Assembly: GCF_024363255.1 (NCBI RefSeq)
Contig: NZ_AP026070.1
Span: forward strand, 806,001-870,000
DNA length: 64,000 nt
DNA from: Shewanella sp. NFH-SH190041
GTDB taxonomy: Bacteria > Pseudomonadota > Gammaproteobacteria > Enterobacterales > Shewanellaceae
Reading direction: 5' to 3'
Shown here in pieces: positions 11,823-20,289 of this stretch; positions within the stretch are counted from its first letter, which is position 1; the number at the start of each line of letters is the position of its first letter. A program made the translations under genes and the position numbers. Under the pieces are notes generated by a model. It was not told where the DNA came from and searched no databases. It worked only from the letters and a program-made list of their open reading frames with translations.

Positions 11823-11916
11823 GCCGAGGGTTTTGTGCGGTGTGTCAGAGTCATTTGTATTGGGCTTATAACTGATTTGAGCTAGGCAAGGCTTGTGTGA
11901 GCTCAGAACTTATATA

Positions 11917-11979
11917 GCTCCGGGCTGTTCATATCTAGCTCAAGGCTGTTTATATCTAGCTCAAGGTTGTTTGAGTACA
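11917..11979 (+). repeat. Three tandem 21-base repeats
   Basis: Units at 11917-11937, 11938-11958 and 11959-11979 follow GCTCAAGGCTGTTTATATCTA with a few changes; a poorer partial unit precedes them from about 11901. They lie in the 3' untranslated part of the membrane protein gene, immediately before a terminator. Confidence 0.8.
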
Positions 11980-12006
11980 GGGCTGAGGTTTCGTCAGCCC
12001 TTTTTG
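11980..12006 (+). terminator. Intrinsic terminator
   Basis: GGGCTGA (11980-11986) pairs with TCAGCCC (11994-12000) across GGTTTCG, followed by TTTTTGTT. It should end transcripts of the 11388 gene. Confidence 0.8.
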
Positions 12007-12646
12007 TTGTTTGCGGCATGGTGTTGTCTTTTGAGATTGCCTCTTTACGCGGTATTTCATTGGTTTTTGTTTTCGCGCTGTTAGCTTCTTGTCCTTTTCA
12101 TTTTCCTTATCAGCGTGCTGACTGCTGACTTCTGACTTCTGACGCCTTATTTCTTGGGATGATAAGGACAGGATATCACTGTGATGATGTGCTCTGTGTC
12201 GGCACAGGTGGCGCGGTATTTATCACATTATCTCTCTTGGTCTTCCTTAAATTCATATGGGAAAGTTGATACAAATGAGATGTTGGTTGCAAATAGTTTA
12301 AAGCACCTAGCTTTGTTGTTTACTGCTGTAATTCACTTTCAAAACTGATCTGATTAATACTCGTATTTACCGATTAAATCCCCCTGTAACATTGGATTTT
12401 GCGCTGATACAACTGCATACACTGTGTTGTGAATTCTCAATTAGGCTTTGCTTATTTTTAAATTTATTTATGTTATATCGCGCTATTTATAGGGTAAATA
12501 TTGCTGTTTATATGCGTTTCAGTGTTGTTTTTGATTTGAATTAGAAAAAATAAAAGTTATCTCCGGAAGGGTGATCCCGATCGCTTGCCGCTAAAATCCC
12601 CCCAGATACACTGCTGCCATCTCCAGCTCTTCCAGGGTAATTTTTT
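12007..12646 (+). promoter_or_regulatory. Long leader region upstream of the first nupC
   Basis: 640 bases without a supported gene. It has short direct repeats (CTGACTTCTGACTTCTGAC near 12125-12140) and a very AT-rich part from 12440 to 12560. The last 40 bases (GATACACTGCTGCCATC) resemble the segment just before the second nupC (GAATACACTTCCGCCATC), as expected if the two genes arose by duplication. No regulator site could be assigned with confidence. Confidence 0.4.
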
Positions 12647-13873
12647 ATGGAAATTTTCATCAGTTTATTGGGCATGCTCAGTCTTATGGGACTGGCCGTG
12701 CTGCTGTCAGAAAAACGCCGTGCAATCCGTCCCCGTACTGTCCTGGGGGCGCTGGCATTCCAAATCGCATTTGGCGCATTCGTGATGTATGTCCCCGCTG
12801 GTCAGGCCGTACTTGATGCTGCTTCCGGCGGCGTGATGCATGTGATTGGCTACGGCAATGAAGGCCTGACATTCCTGTTTGGCGATTTGGCCAAATTCGG
12901 GGTCGGTTTCATCTTTGTGATTAACGTGCTCTGTGTCGTGGTATTTATCAGCTCGTTGATCGCCGTGTTGTACCACTTAGGCGTGATGCAGATGGTTATC
13001 GGCGTTATAGGTGGGGCTTTGTCCAAATTGTTGGGCACCAGCCGCGCTGAATCCTTATCCGCGACGGCGAATATTTTTGTTGGCCCGATTGAGGCACCAT
13101 CCATGGTGCGTCCATTTGTGAAGCATATGACCCGCTCTGAGCTGTTTGCGGTGATGACGGGTGGTTTGGCATCGGTCGCTGGCGGCACCATGATCGGTTA
13201 TATCCAGATGGGTGTGGATGTTAAGTATGTGCTTACTGCGGCGTTTATGACCGCCCCAGCAGGTTTGCTGTTTGCAAAACTGATGTGGCCTGAAACAGAT
13301 AAGCCAGTTAATGACATCAAAAAAGTGATGGATGATGTTGAGGATAAGCCTGCCAACGTATTGGACGCTGCGGCAAACGGCGCCGCAATGGGGATGCAGC
13401 AGGTACTGGGCGTATCAGCGTTACTGCTGGCTTTTGTTGCCCTGATTGCCATGGTGAACGGCATGATTGGTGGCATCGGTGGCTGGTTCGGCGTTGAAGA
13501 GCTGACATTGCAGATGATGCTGGGCTATCTGTTAGCGCCACTGGCTTGGGTTATGGGCGTGCCATGGAGTGAAGCCACTACTGCCGCCTCCTTTATCGGC
13601 CAGAAGCTGGTGATTAACGAGTTCGTGGCTTATGTGGACTTTTTGAAAGTGGCGGAAGAATTGTCGGACAAAACCAAGGTAATTATCAGCTTTGCCTTGT
13701 GTGGTTTTGCCAATATCGGTTCTCTGGCTATGGTGATTGGTGGTCTGGCAGCGCTGTGTCCTGAGCGACGCCATGACCTAGGTAAGATTGGTATGAAAGC
13801 GCTGATTGCTGCTGCGCTGGCCAACTTGATGAGCGGCACCATTGCCGGTTTGTTATTCAGTATCGGGGGTTAA
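12647..13873 (+). CDS. nupC: NupC-type concentrative nucleoside transporter (copy 1)
   Basis: A 408-residue inner-membrane CNT-family permease that imports nucleosides with a cation (H+ or Na+). Landmarks are the N-terminal re-entrant region (AVLLSEKRRAIRPRTV), GLASVAGGTM, GPIEAPSMVRPF and the family core ASFIGQKLVINEFVAY. Length is normal for bacterial NupC. It stops 3 bases before deoD, so uptake and phosphorolysis are joined in one operon. A second copy lies after deoD; the two proteins are alike over their whole length. The ribosome site is weak (CCAGGG at 16 bases). Confidence 0.9.
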   Translation: MEIFISLLGMLSLMGLAVLLSEKRRAIRPRTVLGALAFQIAFGAFVMYVPAGQAVLDAASGGVMHVIGYGNEGLTFLFGDLAKFGVGFIFVINVLCVVVFISSLIAVLYHLGVMQMVIGVIGGALSKLLGTSRAESLSATANIFVGPIEAPSMVRPFVKHMTRSELFAVMTGGLASVAGGTMIGYIQMGVDVKYVLTAAFMTAPAGLLFAKLMWPETDKPVNDIKKVMDDVEDKPANVLDAAANGAAMGMQQVLGVSALLLAFVALIAMVNGMIGGIGGWFGVEELTLQMMLGYLLAPLAWVMGVPWSEATTAASFIGQKLVINEFVAYVDFLKVAEELSDKTKVIISFALCGFANIGSLAMVIGGLAALCPERRHDLGKIGMKALIAAALANLMSGTIAGLLFSIGG

Positions 13874-13876
13874 CCT

Positions 13877-14587
13877 ATGACACCACATATCAATGCACAA
13901 CAAGGTGATTTTGCAAAAACCGTATTGATGCCAGGCGATCCATTGCGGGCTAAATATATCGCTGAGCAGTTCTTGGACAATGTGCGTCAAGTGACAGATG
14001 TCCGCAACATGTTGGGCTTTACCGGTGAGTATCAGGGAAAACCGATTTCAGTGATGGGTTCAGGTATGGGGATCCCTTCAATCTCCATTTATGCCAAAGA
14101 GCTGATTACTGAATACGGGGTCGAAAATATTATTCGTATCGGCTCCTGTGGCGCGGTCAGTGACAAGATTAAGCTGATGGATGTTGTGATGGCGATGGGG
14201 GCCAGTACAGACTCAGGTGTTAACCGCACCCGCTTCCCCCACACCGATTTTGCCATGATTGCTGATTTTGGCCTGTTGCGCTCTGCTGCAGATGCCGCTG
14301 AGCGGTTAGGTGCCAGCTACCATGTGGGCAATCTGTACTCTTCCGATCTGTTCTACTGCAGTGATGACAGTCGTTACGATCTGATGGAAAAGTACGGCAT
14401 GTTGGGAGTGGAAATGGAAGCTGCTGGCCTGTACGGCGTTGCTGCTGAGCATGGCGCTAAGGCGCTGGCCATGATGACGGTGACGGATCATCTGCGTCAG
14501 GGGCTGCATCTGAGTGCGGAGGAGCGTCAACAGACCCTGAATGACATGATCCGGCTGACGTTAGAAGCGGTTAAACAGATTGACTGA
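13877..14587 (+). CDS. deoD: Purine nucleoside phosphorylase, DeoD type
   Basis: A 236-residue hexameric PNP that cleaves purine (deoxy)nucleosides with phosphate to base and (deoxy)ribose 1-phosphate in the cytoplasm. Typical motifs are [15 protein letters not shown] at the N-terminus, [25 protein letters not shown] (phosphate site) and [13 protein letters not shown] (ribose site), with the catalytic Asp in VTDHLR. It begins 3 bases after nupC. The deoA, deoB and deoC genes are not in the window. A long hairpin terminator follows. Confidence 0.93.
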   Translation: MTPHINAQQGDFAKTVLMPGDPLRAKYIAEQFLDNVRQVTDVRNMLGFTGEYQGKPISVMGSGMGIPSISIYAKELITEYGVENIIRIGSCGAVSDKIKLMDVVMAMGASTDSGVNRTRFPHTDFAMIADFGLLRSAADAAERLGASYHVGNLYSSDLFYCSDDSRYDLMEKYGMLGVEMEAAGLYGVAAEHGAKALAMMTVTDHLRQGLHLSAEERQQTLNDMIRLTLEAVKQID

Positions 14588-14643
14588 TAACTGTAAACAC
14601 ACCAAATAACAATAAAGGTCAGGCTTAACCTGATTACCCTACT

Positions 14644-14694
14644 GGCCCCGGCTATCCACCAATAAAAAACAACAGGATACTCGGGGCCTTTTTT
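14644..14694 (+). terminator. Intrinsic terminator after deoD
   Basis: GGCCCCG (14644-14650) pairs with CGGGGCC (14682-14688), with an extra inner helix of TATCC and GGATA, followed by TTTTTTAT. This separates nupC-deoD from the second nupC. Confidence 0.85.
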
Positions 14695-15039
14695 ATCTTT
14701 TACCTGATTTTCTAAGGCATTTTGACTGTAATGAGATTTCTGCCGCAGCGTTGAGTTGCTGTAGCAAAGGCTGATATTTCTAGAGGCTTTATTTTTAAAG
14801 GTAATCATTCAATTTCATCATCAATTTACTCATTTTTTTACCTTCATTTCTCCCCCAGAGACCATCTGCTATAACCGCCGTTAACCCCACCTGAATGTTG
14901 TGTTTATTTTAAGTTTACATAGATTTTGATATGAAATAGCTAAAATAGCTGTTTTGTGTGCAGAAAATTAGCATTACCTCTTGCCCTGAACAATTTCCTG
15001 AATACACTTCCGCCATCGAAACATATGTTAAAGGTTGGT
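14695..15039 (+). promoter_or_regulatory. Promoter region of the second nupC
   Basis: 345 AT-rich bases with no supported gene. The final segment resembles the end of the first nupC leader. AAAGG sits about 7 bases before the chosen ATG. No operator could be named. Confidence 0.4.
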
Positions 15040-16269
15040 ATGGAAATTTTAATCAGTGTAGTGGGGATGATCAGTCTGATGGCGTTGGCTGTGTTGCTGT
15101 CAGAAAACCGCAAAGCGATTCGTCCGCGTACTGTTTTTGGCGCATTGGCATTCCAGATTGGCTTTGGTGCTTTTGTGATGAACGTACCTGCCGGACAAAA
15201 GATGTTGGATGCTGTTTCTGATGGCGTGATGAAAGTGATCAGTTACGGTCAACAGGGGCAGATTTTCCTGTTTGGCGATCTGGCCAAGTACAAAATGGGC
15301 TTTATTTTTGCCATTAACGTGCTGTGCGTTGTGGTGTTTATTGCTTCACTGATCGCCGTGTTGTACCACCTTGGCATTATGCAGAAATTAATCGGTCTGA
15401 TTGGTGGACTGCTGACCCGAATTTTAGGGGTGAGCCGAGCAGAATCACTGTCTGCTACCGCTAATATTTTTGTTGGCCCGGTAGAAGCGCCAACTATGGT
15501 GCGGCCATTTATCAAACATATGACTCGCTCAGAGTTGTTTGCGGTGATGACTGGCGGTCTCGCTTCTGTTGCCGGTGGCACCATGGTGGGGTATATCCAG
15601 CTGGGTGTGGATGTGAAGTATGTGTTGACGGCAGCATTTATGACCGCGCCTGCGGGGCTGTTATTTGCCAAGTTAATCTGGCCTGAAACTGAAAAGCCGG
15701 TAACTGATATCAAGCAGGTGCTGGATGAAGTGGAAGATAAGCCCGCTAACGTACTGGATGCCGCGGCCAACGGCGCCGCGATGGGACTGCAGCAGGTGAT
15801 GAATGTGGCGGCGCTGTTGCTGGCATTTGTGGCACTAGTGGCACTGATCAACGGCATTATGGGTGGGGTTGGTCATTGGTTCGGTATTGACGGCCTGTCA
15901 CTGCAGATGATGTTGGGTTACCTGCTTGCTCCTGTCGCTTGGTTAATGGGCGTGCCTTGGCATGAGGCGACCACGGCGGCTTCCTTTATCGGCGAAAAAA
16001 TGGTGATTAATGAATTTATCGCCTATGTGGATTTTATTAAGGTTGCCCCAGAGCTGTCGCAAAAAACACAAATTATTATCAGCTTTGCGCTGTGTGGTTT
16101 TGCCAACGTTGGTGCTTTGGCTATGGTGATGGGGGGCTTGACCGCTTTGGCACCTGAGCGTCGTCATGATTTGGGCATTATGGGAATGCGGGCGCTGATT
16201 GGTGCCGCACTGGCTAACCTGATGAGTGGCACCATTGCCGGTTTGCTGTTCAGTTTGGGAACACTGTGA
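15040..16269 (+). CDS. nupC: NupC-type concentrative nucleoside transporter (copy 2)
   Basis: A 409-residue CNT permease very similar to the product at 12647 throughout (for example both contain SLIAVLYHLGVMQ or SLIAVLYHLGIMQ and GFANIG or GFANVG). The start at 15040 is chosen because MEILISVVGMISLM aligns with the start of copy 1 and AAAGG precedes it; the open frame extends back to 14956 without family resemblance. It has its own upstream region and is separated from deoD by a terminator. Divergence is spread along the protein, so this is an old tandem duplication; substrate preference may differ. Confidence 0.88.
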   Translation: MEILISVVGMISLMALAVLLSENRKAIRPRTVFGALAFQIGFGAFVMNVPAGQKMLDAVSDGVMKVISYGQQGQIFLFGDLAKYKMGFIFAINVLCVVVFIASLIAVLYHLGIMQKLIGLIGGLLTRILGVSRAESLSATANIFVGPVEAPTMVRPFIKHMTRSELFAVMTGGLASVAGGTMVGYIQLGVDVKYVLTAAFMTAPAGLLFAKLIWPETEKPVTDIKQVLDEVEDKPANVLDAAANGAAMGLQQVMNVAALLLAFVALVALINGIMGGVGHWFGIDGLSLQMMLGYLLAPVAWLMGVPWHEATTAASFIGEKMVINEFIAYVDFIKVAPELSQKTQIIISFALCGFANVGALAMVMGGLTALAPERRHDLGIMGMRALIGAALANLMSGTIAGLLFSLGTL

Positions 16270-16373
16270 TTTAGCCCGCCTTGTAATCCATTAGAATTGT
16301 GTGATGCGCCCTATTAAAGGGCGCTGATTATCAGTAGACTGCTGCCAATTGACAAGCAATAGGGAATGCGAAC

Positions 16374-16820
16374 ATGAGTATTTGGTTCAGGCCCGTCACC
16401 ATTGAAGATTGTGCTCGGCTGGATAAAGGGATCACCGGCAAAGGCACCCTGATGCAAACGTTAGGCATCAGTATTACTGAGATTGGTGAGGATTATATGG
16501 TGGCCACCATGCCTGTTGGTCCGCACTTGCACAACCCATTGGGGATAGTACACGGTGGGGCGAATGTGGTGCTGGCGGAAACCGTGGCCAGTTATGCGGC
16601 AAATTTTGCTGTGGATTTTGAACGGTTTTATTGTGTTGGTCAGGAAATTAATGCCAACCATTTAAAAGCTGCCCGTAACGGTGAACTCAGAGCGGTGGCA
16701 AAGCCAGTCCATCTGGGCAAGCGTAGCTCCGTGTGGGAAGTCAAAATTTACAATAGTGCCGGGGAGATGACTTGTATCTCCCGCATGACAGCAGCCGTGG
16801 TTGCTCGTCCTGCAATATAG
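16374..16820 (+). CDS. Hotdog-fold acyl-CoA thioesterase (YdiI/MenI type)
   Basis: A 148-residue single-hotdog thioesterase. GIVHGGANVVLAETVAS at about residues 57-73 is the active-site helix of the YdiI/MenI and PaaI group, with the conserved HGG and the catalytic Glu in LAET. Members hydrolyse acyl-CoAs such as dihydroxynaphthoyl-CoA in menaquinone synthesis. No men genes are adjacent, so the substrate is open. AGGGA lies upstream of the ATG. It is followed by a perfect hairpin. Confidence 0.8.
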   Translation: MSIWFRPVTIEDCARLDKGITGKGTLMQTLGISITEIGEDYMVATMPVGPHLHNPLGIVHGGANVVLAETVASYAANFAVDFERFYCVGQEINANHLKAARNGELRAVAKPVHLGKRSSVWEVKIYNSAGEMTCISRMTAAVVARPAI

Positions 16821-16824
16821 TGTG

Positions 16825-16855
16825 TTGGGCTGCCCGTGGCAGCCCAAGTATTTTG
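16825..16855 (+). terminator. Hairpin terminator after the thioesterase gene
   Basis: TTGGGCTGCC (16825-16834) pairs with GGCAGCCCAA (16838-16847) across CGT, then GTATTTTGTG. The stem is strong and the T tract is interrupted. Confidence 0.7.
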
Positions 16856-17256
16856 TGTCATCCTCTGCTTATTTTTTCCGCTACACCTGTCAGTAAAAGC
16901 TGACATTCAATACCGACTACCGCAGGGTGGTTGTTAAGAAAAATTCACTTAAATCATACGTCTAACATAATCCTTGCCAGTACATACTTGATCAGGATCA
17001 TTCTTTATTTCAGCTTTGGTAGATTGCAACAATCTGATTTAATCGGTTTTTTATTAATTCGGGGCGGCGTAACCTAATATCAATTTCTTGCTGAGGAGCC
17101 GTGAGTGATGCCGGACCTTTATGACATCATCGAAGCTTGGCTCAACAATGGAAGGGAATGATTTCTACGCGCCAGCCGCCATTGCTGTGCTGCTGACCGT
17201 GAAATTGAGCCAGGCTCAATTTCCTGATGAAGATGTATAAGATTTTAGGAGTGTGT
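16856..17256 (+). promoter_or_regulatory. Catalase upstream region with a short ORF
   Basis: About 400 bases before the catalase. AGATTG and CAATCT (17031-17045) form a compact 15-base palindrome. A 17-codon frame at 17108-17161 (MPDLYDIIEAWLNNGRE) follows a good ribosome site (GAGGAG). A second open stretch in another frame continues it as NDFYAPAAIAVLL and ends at TAA, 17235 or so, which looks like a frameshifted small protein. No OxyR-type site was convincing. Confidence 0.35.
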
Positions 17257-18702
17257 ATGACTAAGAAACTGACCACAGCATTCGGTGCCCCGGTGTCTGA
17301 TAACCAAAATACCTTAACTGCCGGTCCCCGCGGACCATTGCTGATGCAGGATGCCTGGTTTTTAGAAAAACTGGCTCACTTTGACCGTGAAGTGATCCCT
17401 GAGCGCCGCATGCATGCCAAAGGTTCAGGGGCTTACGGTACCTTCACTCTGACCCAGGATATCAGTAAATACACTAAAGCCATGCTGTTTAATGGTGTCG
17501 GCAAGCAAACCCCGATGTTTGTGCGTTTCTCTACTGTTGCCGGTGAGCGTGGCGCGGCAGATGCTGAGCGTGATATCCGTGGTTTTGCGATGAAGTTTTA
17601 TACCGAGCAAGGTAACTGGGACTTGGTGGGTAACAATACACCGGTATTCTTCCTCAAAGATCCATTGAAATTCCCTGATCTGAATCACGCCGTAAAACGC
17701 GACCCTTACACTAATATGCGCAGCGCTAATAATAACTGGGATTTCTGGACATTATCCCCAGAAGCGCTGCACCAAGTAACCATCACCATGGGTGACCGGG
17801 GGATTCCAAAATCTTTCCGTCATATGGATGGTTTCGGCTCTCATACCTACAGCCTGATCAGTGCTGACAATCAACGTTATTGGGTGAAGTTCCACTTTAA
17901 AACCCAGCAAGGTATCCAGTATCTCACTGACGCTGAAGCGGAAGCTGTGATTGCCAAAGATCGTGAAAGTAACCAACGTGATCTGCATGATGCCATTGAT
18001 CGTGGTGATTTCCCGAAATGGACCATGTATATCCAAGTGATGACTGAAGAGCAGGCCCAGCAGTTTCGCTTTAACCCATTTGATTTGACCAAGGTATGGC
18101 CACACGGTGAATACCCAATGATTGAAGTGGGTGAGTTTGAACTGAACCGTAACCCACAGAATTACTTTGCCGAGGTTGAACAAGCTGCATTTGCGCCAAC
18201 CACCATTGTGCCAGGTATCGGTTTCTCACCTGACAAGATGCTGCAGGGCCGTCTGTTCTCTTATGGTGATACCCAGCGTTATCGTCTGGGGGTTAACCAC
18301 AGCATGATCCCGGTTAACGCACCAAAATGTCCATTCCACTCTTACCATCGTGATGGTCAGATGCGGGTTGATGGTAACTCAGGTTCTACCATTGCCTATG
18401 AGCCAAACAGCTATCAAGAATGGGCTGAGCAGCCAGATTTCAGCGAACCACCACTGAAAGTATCTGGTGACATCGACAGATACAGTCAGGCTGAAGATGA
18501 TCATTATACTCAGGCCGGTGATCTGTTCCGCCTGATGAAGAGTGATGAGCAGCAACGTCTGTTTGATAACACCGCGCGTGCCATTGGCCCCGCTGACCGT
18601 CATATTCAGATCCGTCATATCCAGAACTGTCTAAAAGCGGACCGTGCCTATGGTGAAGGTGTTGCCCGTGCGCTAGATATTCCGCTAAGTGAAGTGGAAT
18701 AA
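17257..18702 (+). CDS. Monofunctional heme catalase (small-subunit)
   Basis: A 481-residue catalase that dismutes hydrogen peroxide. The start at 17257 ([17 protein letters not shown]) is preceded by AGGAGTG at the right distance; the longer frame from 17227 lacks such a site. The distal His is in [12 protein letters not shown], Asn in VGNNTPVFF and the heme-ligand Tyr in [14 protein letters not shown]. The C-terminus has no flavodoxin-like domain, so it belongs to the small-subunit clades. No signal peptide is seen, so it is cytoplasmic. It is monocistronic with a terminator. The KatA/KatB-type name was not fixed. Confidence 0.93.
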   Translation: MTKKLTTAFGAPVSDNQNTLTAGPRGPLLMQDAWFLEKLAHFDREVIPERRMHAKGSGAYGTFTLTQDISKYTKAMLFNGVGKQTPMFVRFSTVAGERGAADAERDIRGFAMKFYTEQGNWDLVGNNTPVFFLKDPLKFPDLNHAVKRDPYTNMRSANNNWDFWTLSPEALHQVTITMGDRGIPKSFRHMDGFGSHTYSLISADNQRYWVKFHFKTQQGIQYLTDAEAEAVIAKDRESNQRDLHDAIDRGDFPKWTMYIQVMTEEQAQQFRFNPFDLTKVWPHGEYPMIEVGEFELNRNPQNYFAEVEQAAFAPTTIVPGIGFSPDKMLQGRLFSYGDTQRYRLGVNHSMIPVNAPKCPFHSYHRDGQMRVDGNSGSTIAYEPNSYQEWAEQPDFSEPPLKVSGDIDRYSQAEDDHYTQAGDLFRLMKSDEQQRLFDNTARAIGPADRHIQIRHIQNCLKADRAYGEGVARALDIPLSEVE

Positions 18703-18748
18703 CCCCTATCAATCCCAGCAGGGGTTGATGCTCTGAACGCCAATGTTT

Positions 18749-18774
18749 GGGAGACCTTAAGGTCTCCCTTTTTT
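18749..18774 (+). terminator. Intrinsic terminator after the catalase gene
   Basis: A perfect palindrome, GGGAGACC-TTAA-GGTCTCCC (18749-18768), followed by TTTTTT. Confidence 0.92.
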
Positions 18775-18793
18775 ATGTGCTTGAAAGGCTACT

Positions 18794-18855
18794 TACCGCG
18801 ATTAAAACGCTTTTGTCTCGAACGAAATTTAATCACGAAAGGTCAACAGACCCTA
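18794..18855. mobile_element. Terminal fragment of a MITE
   Basis: About 60 bases equal to one end of the family (CCGCGATTAAAACGC ... GGTCAACAGACCC). It abuts the complete copy that starts at 18856, separated only by TA. This suggests either a tandem insertion at the TA flank or loss of most of a first copy. Confidence 0.8.
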
Positions 18856-19118
18856 GGGTCTGTTGACCTTTCAAGTTTGTTTTTGCAGCGATTTGAGGAT
18901 GCTTTATACAAGGCAGAGGCTTTGATGGGTAGTTGCGCTACCTGATAAGCCGATAACGCAGTAGAAAGGAGCCTCAAACGCTGCCCGCAGGGTTCGGCTA
19001 AAAGCGTTTTACTCTTTGTTGAGCGGTTCTTGCTTAGAGTACTAGGCGACAAACCACTCGCCGCGATTAAAACGCTTTTATCTCGAACAAAATTTAATCA
19101 CGAAAGATCAACAGACCC
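18856..19118. mobile_element. Complete MITE copy, 263 bases
   Basis: The best-preserved short copy. Ends: GGGTCTGTTGACCTTTC at 18856 and the complement of GGGTCTGTTGATCTTTC ending at 19118, with TA on both sides. Inside are AAAAGCGTTTTAC and TAAAACGCTTTT as inner inverted repeats. The first 195 bases match the right end of the IS1595-like element at 2509-2701 and the last 30 match its left end. It encodes nothing. Its right edge overlaps the 3' end of the mneA-like gene. Confidence 0.88.
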
Positions 19119-19667
19119 TAGCAATGTTGCCACCCCCAGCAGGATAAAGATAACCGCACTGATACGGCGAACCCACTGAAGCGGTAATTTCCCGGCGCCA
19201 TAATGGCCAATCAGTACCACAGGCACATTGGCCAGCAACATGCCTGCAGTCGTGCCTAATACAACTGGCAGTAGATGTTGGTAATGGGCTGCGAGTACCA
19301 GGGTGGCAATTTGGGTTTTGTCCCCCATTTCGGCAATAAAAAACAAAATCGCTGTGGCGATAAAGGGGCCGAAACGATCAAATTTTCCCGGTCTGTCGTC
19401 GGCTTTATCTGGTACCAGTACCCAAAGTGCGATCGCAAAAAATGACAGGGCAACTAAGTATTGGGTCACAGTGGGAGACAGATAACCGGTCAGCCATTGT
19501 CCCAGCCAGGCGGCGATGAAGTGATTCAATAGGGTTGCGATGAGCATGCCACTGATAATGGCCGTTTTATTTTTGAATCTGGCCGCCAGCAGCAGTGTTA
19601 ACAGTTGGGTTTTGTCGCCAATTTCAGCCATGGCAACGGCGAGGGTTGAAGCGATAAATGCGTCCAC
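19098..19667 (-). CDS. mneA: GDT1/TMEM165-family manganese exporter
   Basis: A 189-residue inner-membrane protein with six predicted helices in two repeats. Each repeat carries the family motif: AMAEIGDKTQLLTLLLA and IAEMGDKTQIATLVLA, with the acidic and Lys residues that bind cation. MneA of Vibrio exports Mn2+, and the yybP-ykoY riboswitch upstream supports that role here. The start is GTG at 19667 with GGAG about 7 bases upstream; the family begins there (VDAFIASTL), so the 16 codons before it are not translated. The last codons and the TGA stop come from the end of an inserted MITE, replacing the native C-terminus (LLGSVDLS). The helices seem complete, so it is probably functional. Confidence 0.87.
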   Translation of the reverse strand: MDAFIASTLAVAMAEIGDKTQLLTLLLAARFKNKTAIISGMLIATLLNHFIAAWLGQWLTGYLSPTVTQYLVALSFFAIALWVLVPDKADDRPGKFDRFGPFIATAILFFIAEMGDKTQIATLVLAAHYQHLLPVVLGTTAGMLLANVPVVLIGHYGAGKLPLQWVRRISAVIFILLGVATLLGSVDLS

Positions 19668-19714
19668 GATGATACTCCGGGACGGCACCTGACGGGCATT
19701 GAGACACGCAGGCA

Positions 19715-19855
19715 CCGCCCATTACAAAATAATGGGTGTTATGCCTGGGTCTTGCCGGGCTCAGAATATGAGCTGTAAGCACCATGGCTGCGGCCAAGTC
19801 TGTTGATACTTACCCTGATGTGGACATCAGTCAGCTACTCCCCCAAGGGGGTTGA
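19715..19855 (-). ncRNA. yybP-ykoY manganese riboswitch
   Basis: On the minus strand, GGGGGAGTAGC (about 19834-19844) and CGGCAAGACC are the two conserved segments of the yybP-ykoY aptamer, and CCCATTA/TAATGGG closes a long hairpin between them and the gene. GCTCATATTCTGAGC forms a further helix. It lies about 50 bases upstream of a GDT1-family exporter, the usual setting. In known cases Mn2+ binding raises expression of the exporter. Confidence 0.85.
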
Positions 19856-20289
19856 GATTGTACTGTTTTTGCGGCTATCTGCAACATCTGCTGTAAAAAT
19901 GTGCCCATGTATCCGGTTTGCAGCCTTGCTGTTGGTTGTTTGGGGTGGGAGTGCGATAGGGGCTTGCTCGGTTGCTACGGCTTTGCTAATGTCGCTGCAA
20001 GTCATTTTTTTAGAGTAAGCAGAGTGAAACTATTGCTGTTGATTGATAAGCGATTTAGCCCGCCCCGGTGGCTCGGCTGAATCCGTTAGGAATTCATGTC
20101 CGGCCATTGGGGCCAAGACCATAAAAACCATCAGGTTGGTATGGTGTTGGAGGCTGTGACGGACATTCCGGGTAAGCAATATTCAATCAAACTTCCCTTT
20201 CAGAAAACGCCTGTTTTCTTCCCCGCTCTCCTTTACCGCCGTTCTGAATCTGACCTAATAACAACTTAAAATAAAACGGGGTTATCGTT
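19856..20289. other. Region between the riboswitch and tyrP, no gene seen
   Basis: About 430 bases that should hold divergent promoters for the Mn exporter (minus) and the aromatic permease (plus). A 71-codon open frame at 19803-20018 overlaps the riboswitch and lacks family features, so it was not accepted. No TyrR box (TGTAAA...TTTACA) was found. Confidence 0.45.

Noticed and set aside
11893..12084. Open frame with a repeated YLAQGCL unit
   Set aside because: It is the translation of the 21-base tandem repeats and runs through the terminator; no start signal or family match.
19803..20018. 71-codon open frame over the riboswitch
   Set aside because: It overlaps the aptamer on the other strand and has no protein features.
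20019..20289. TyrR box upstream of tyrP
   Set aside because: No TGTAAA/TTTACA pair at proper spacing was found.
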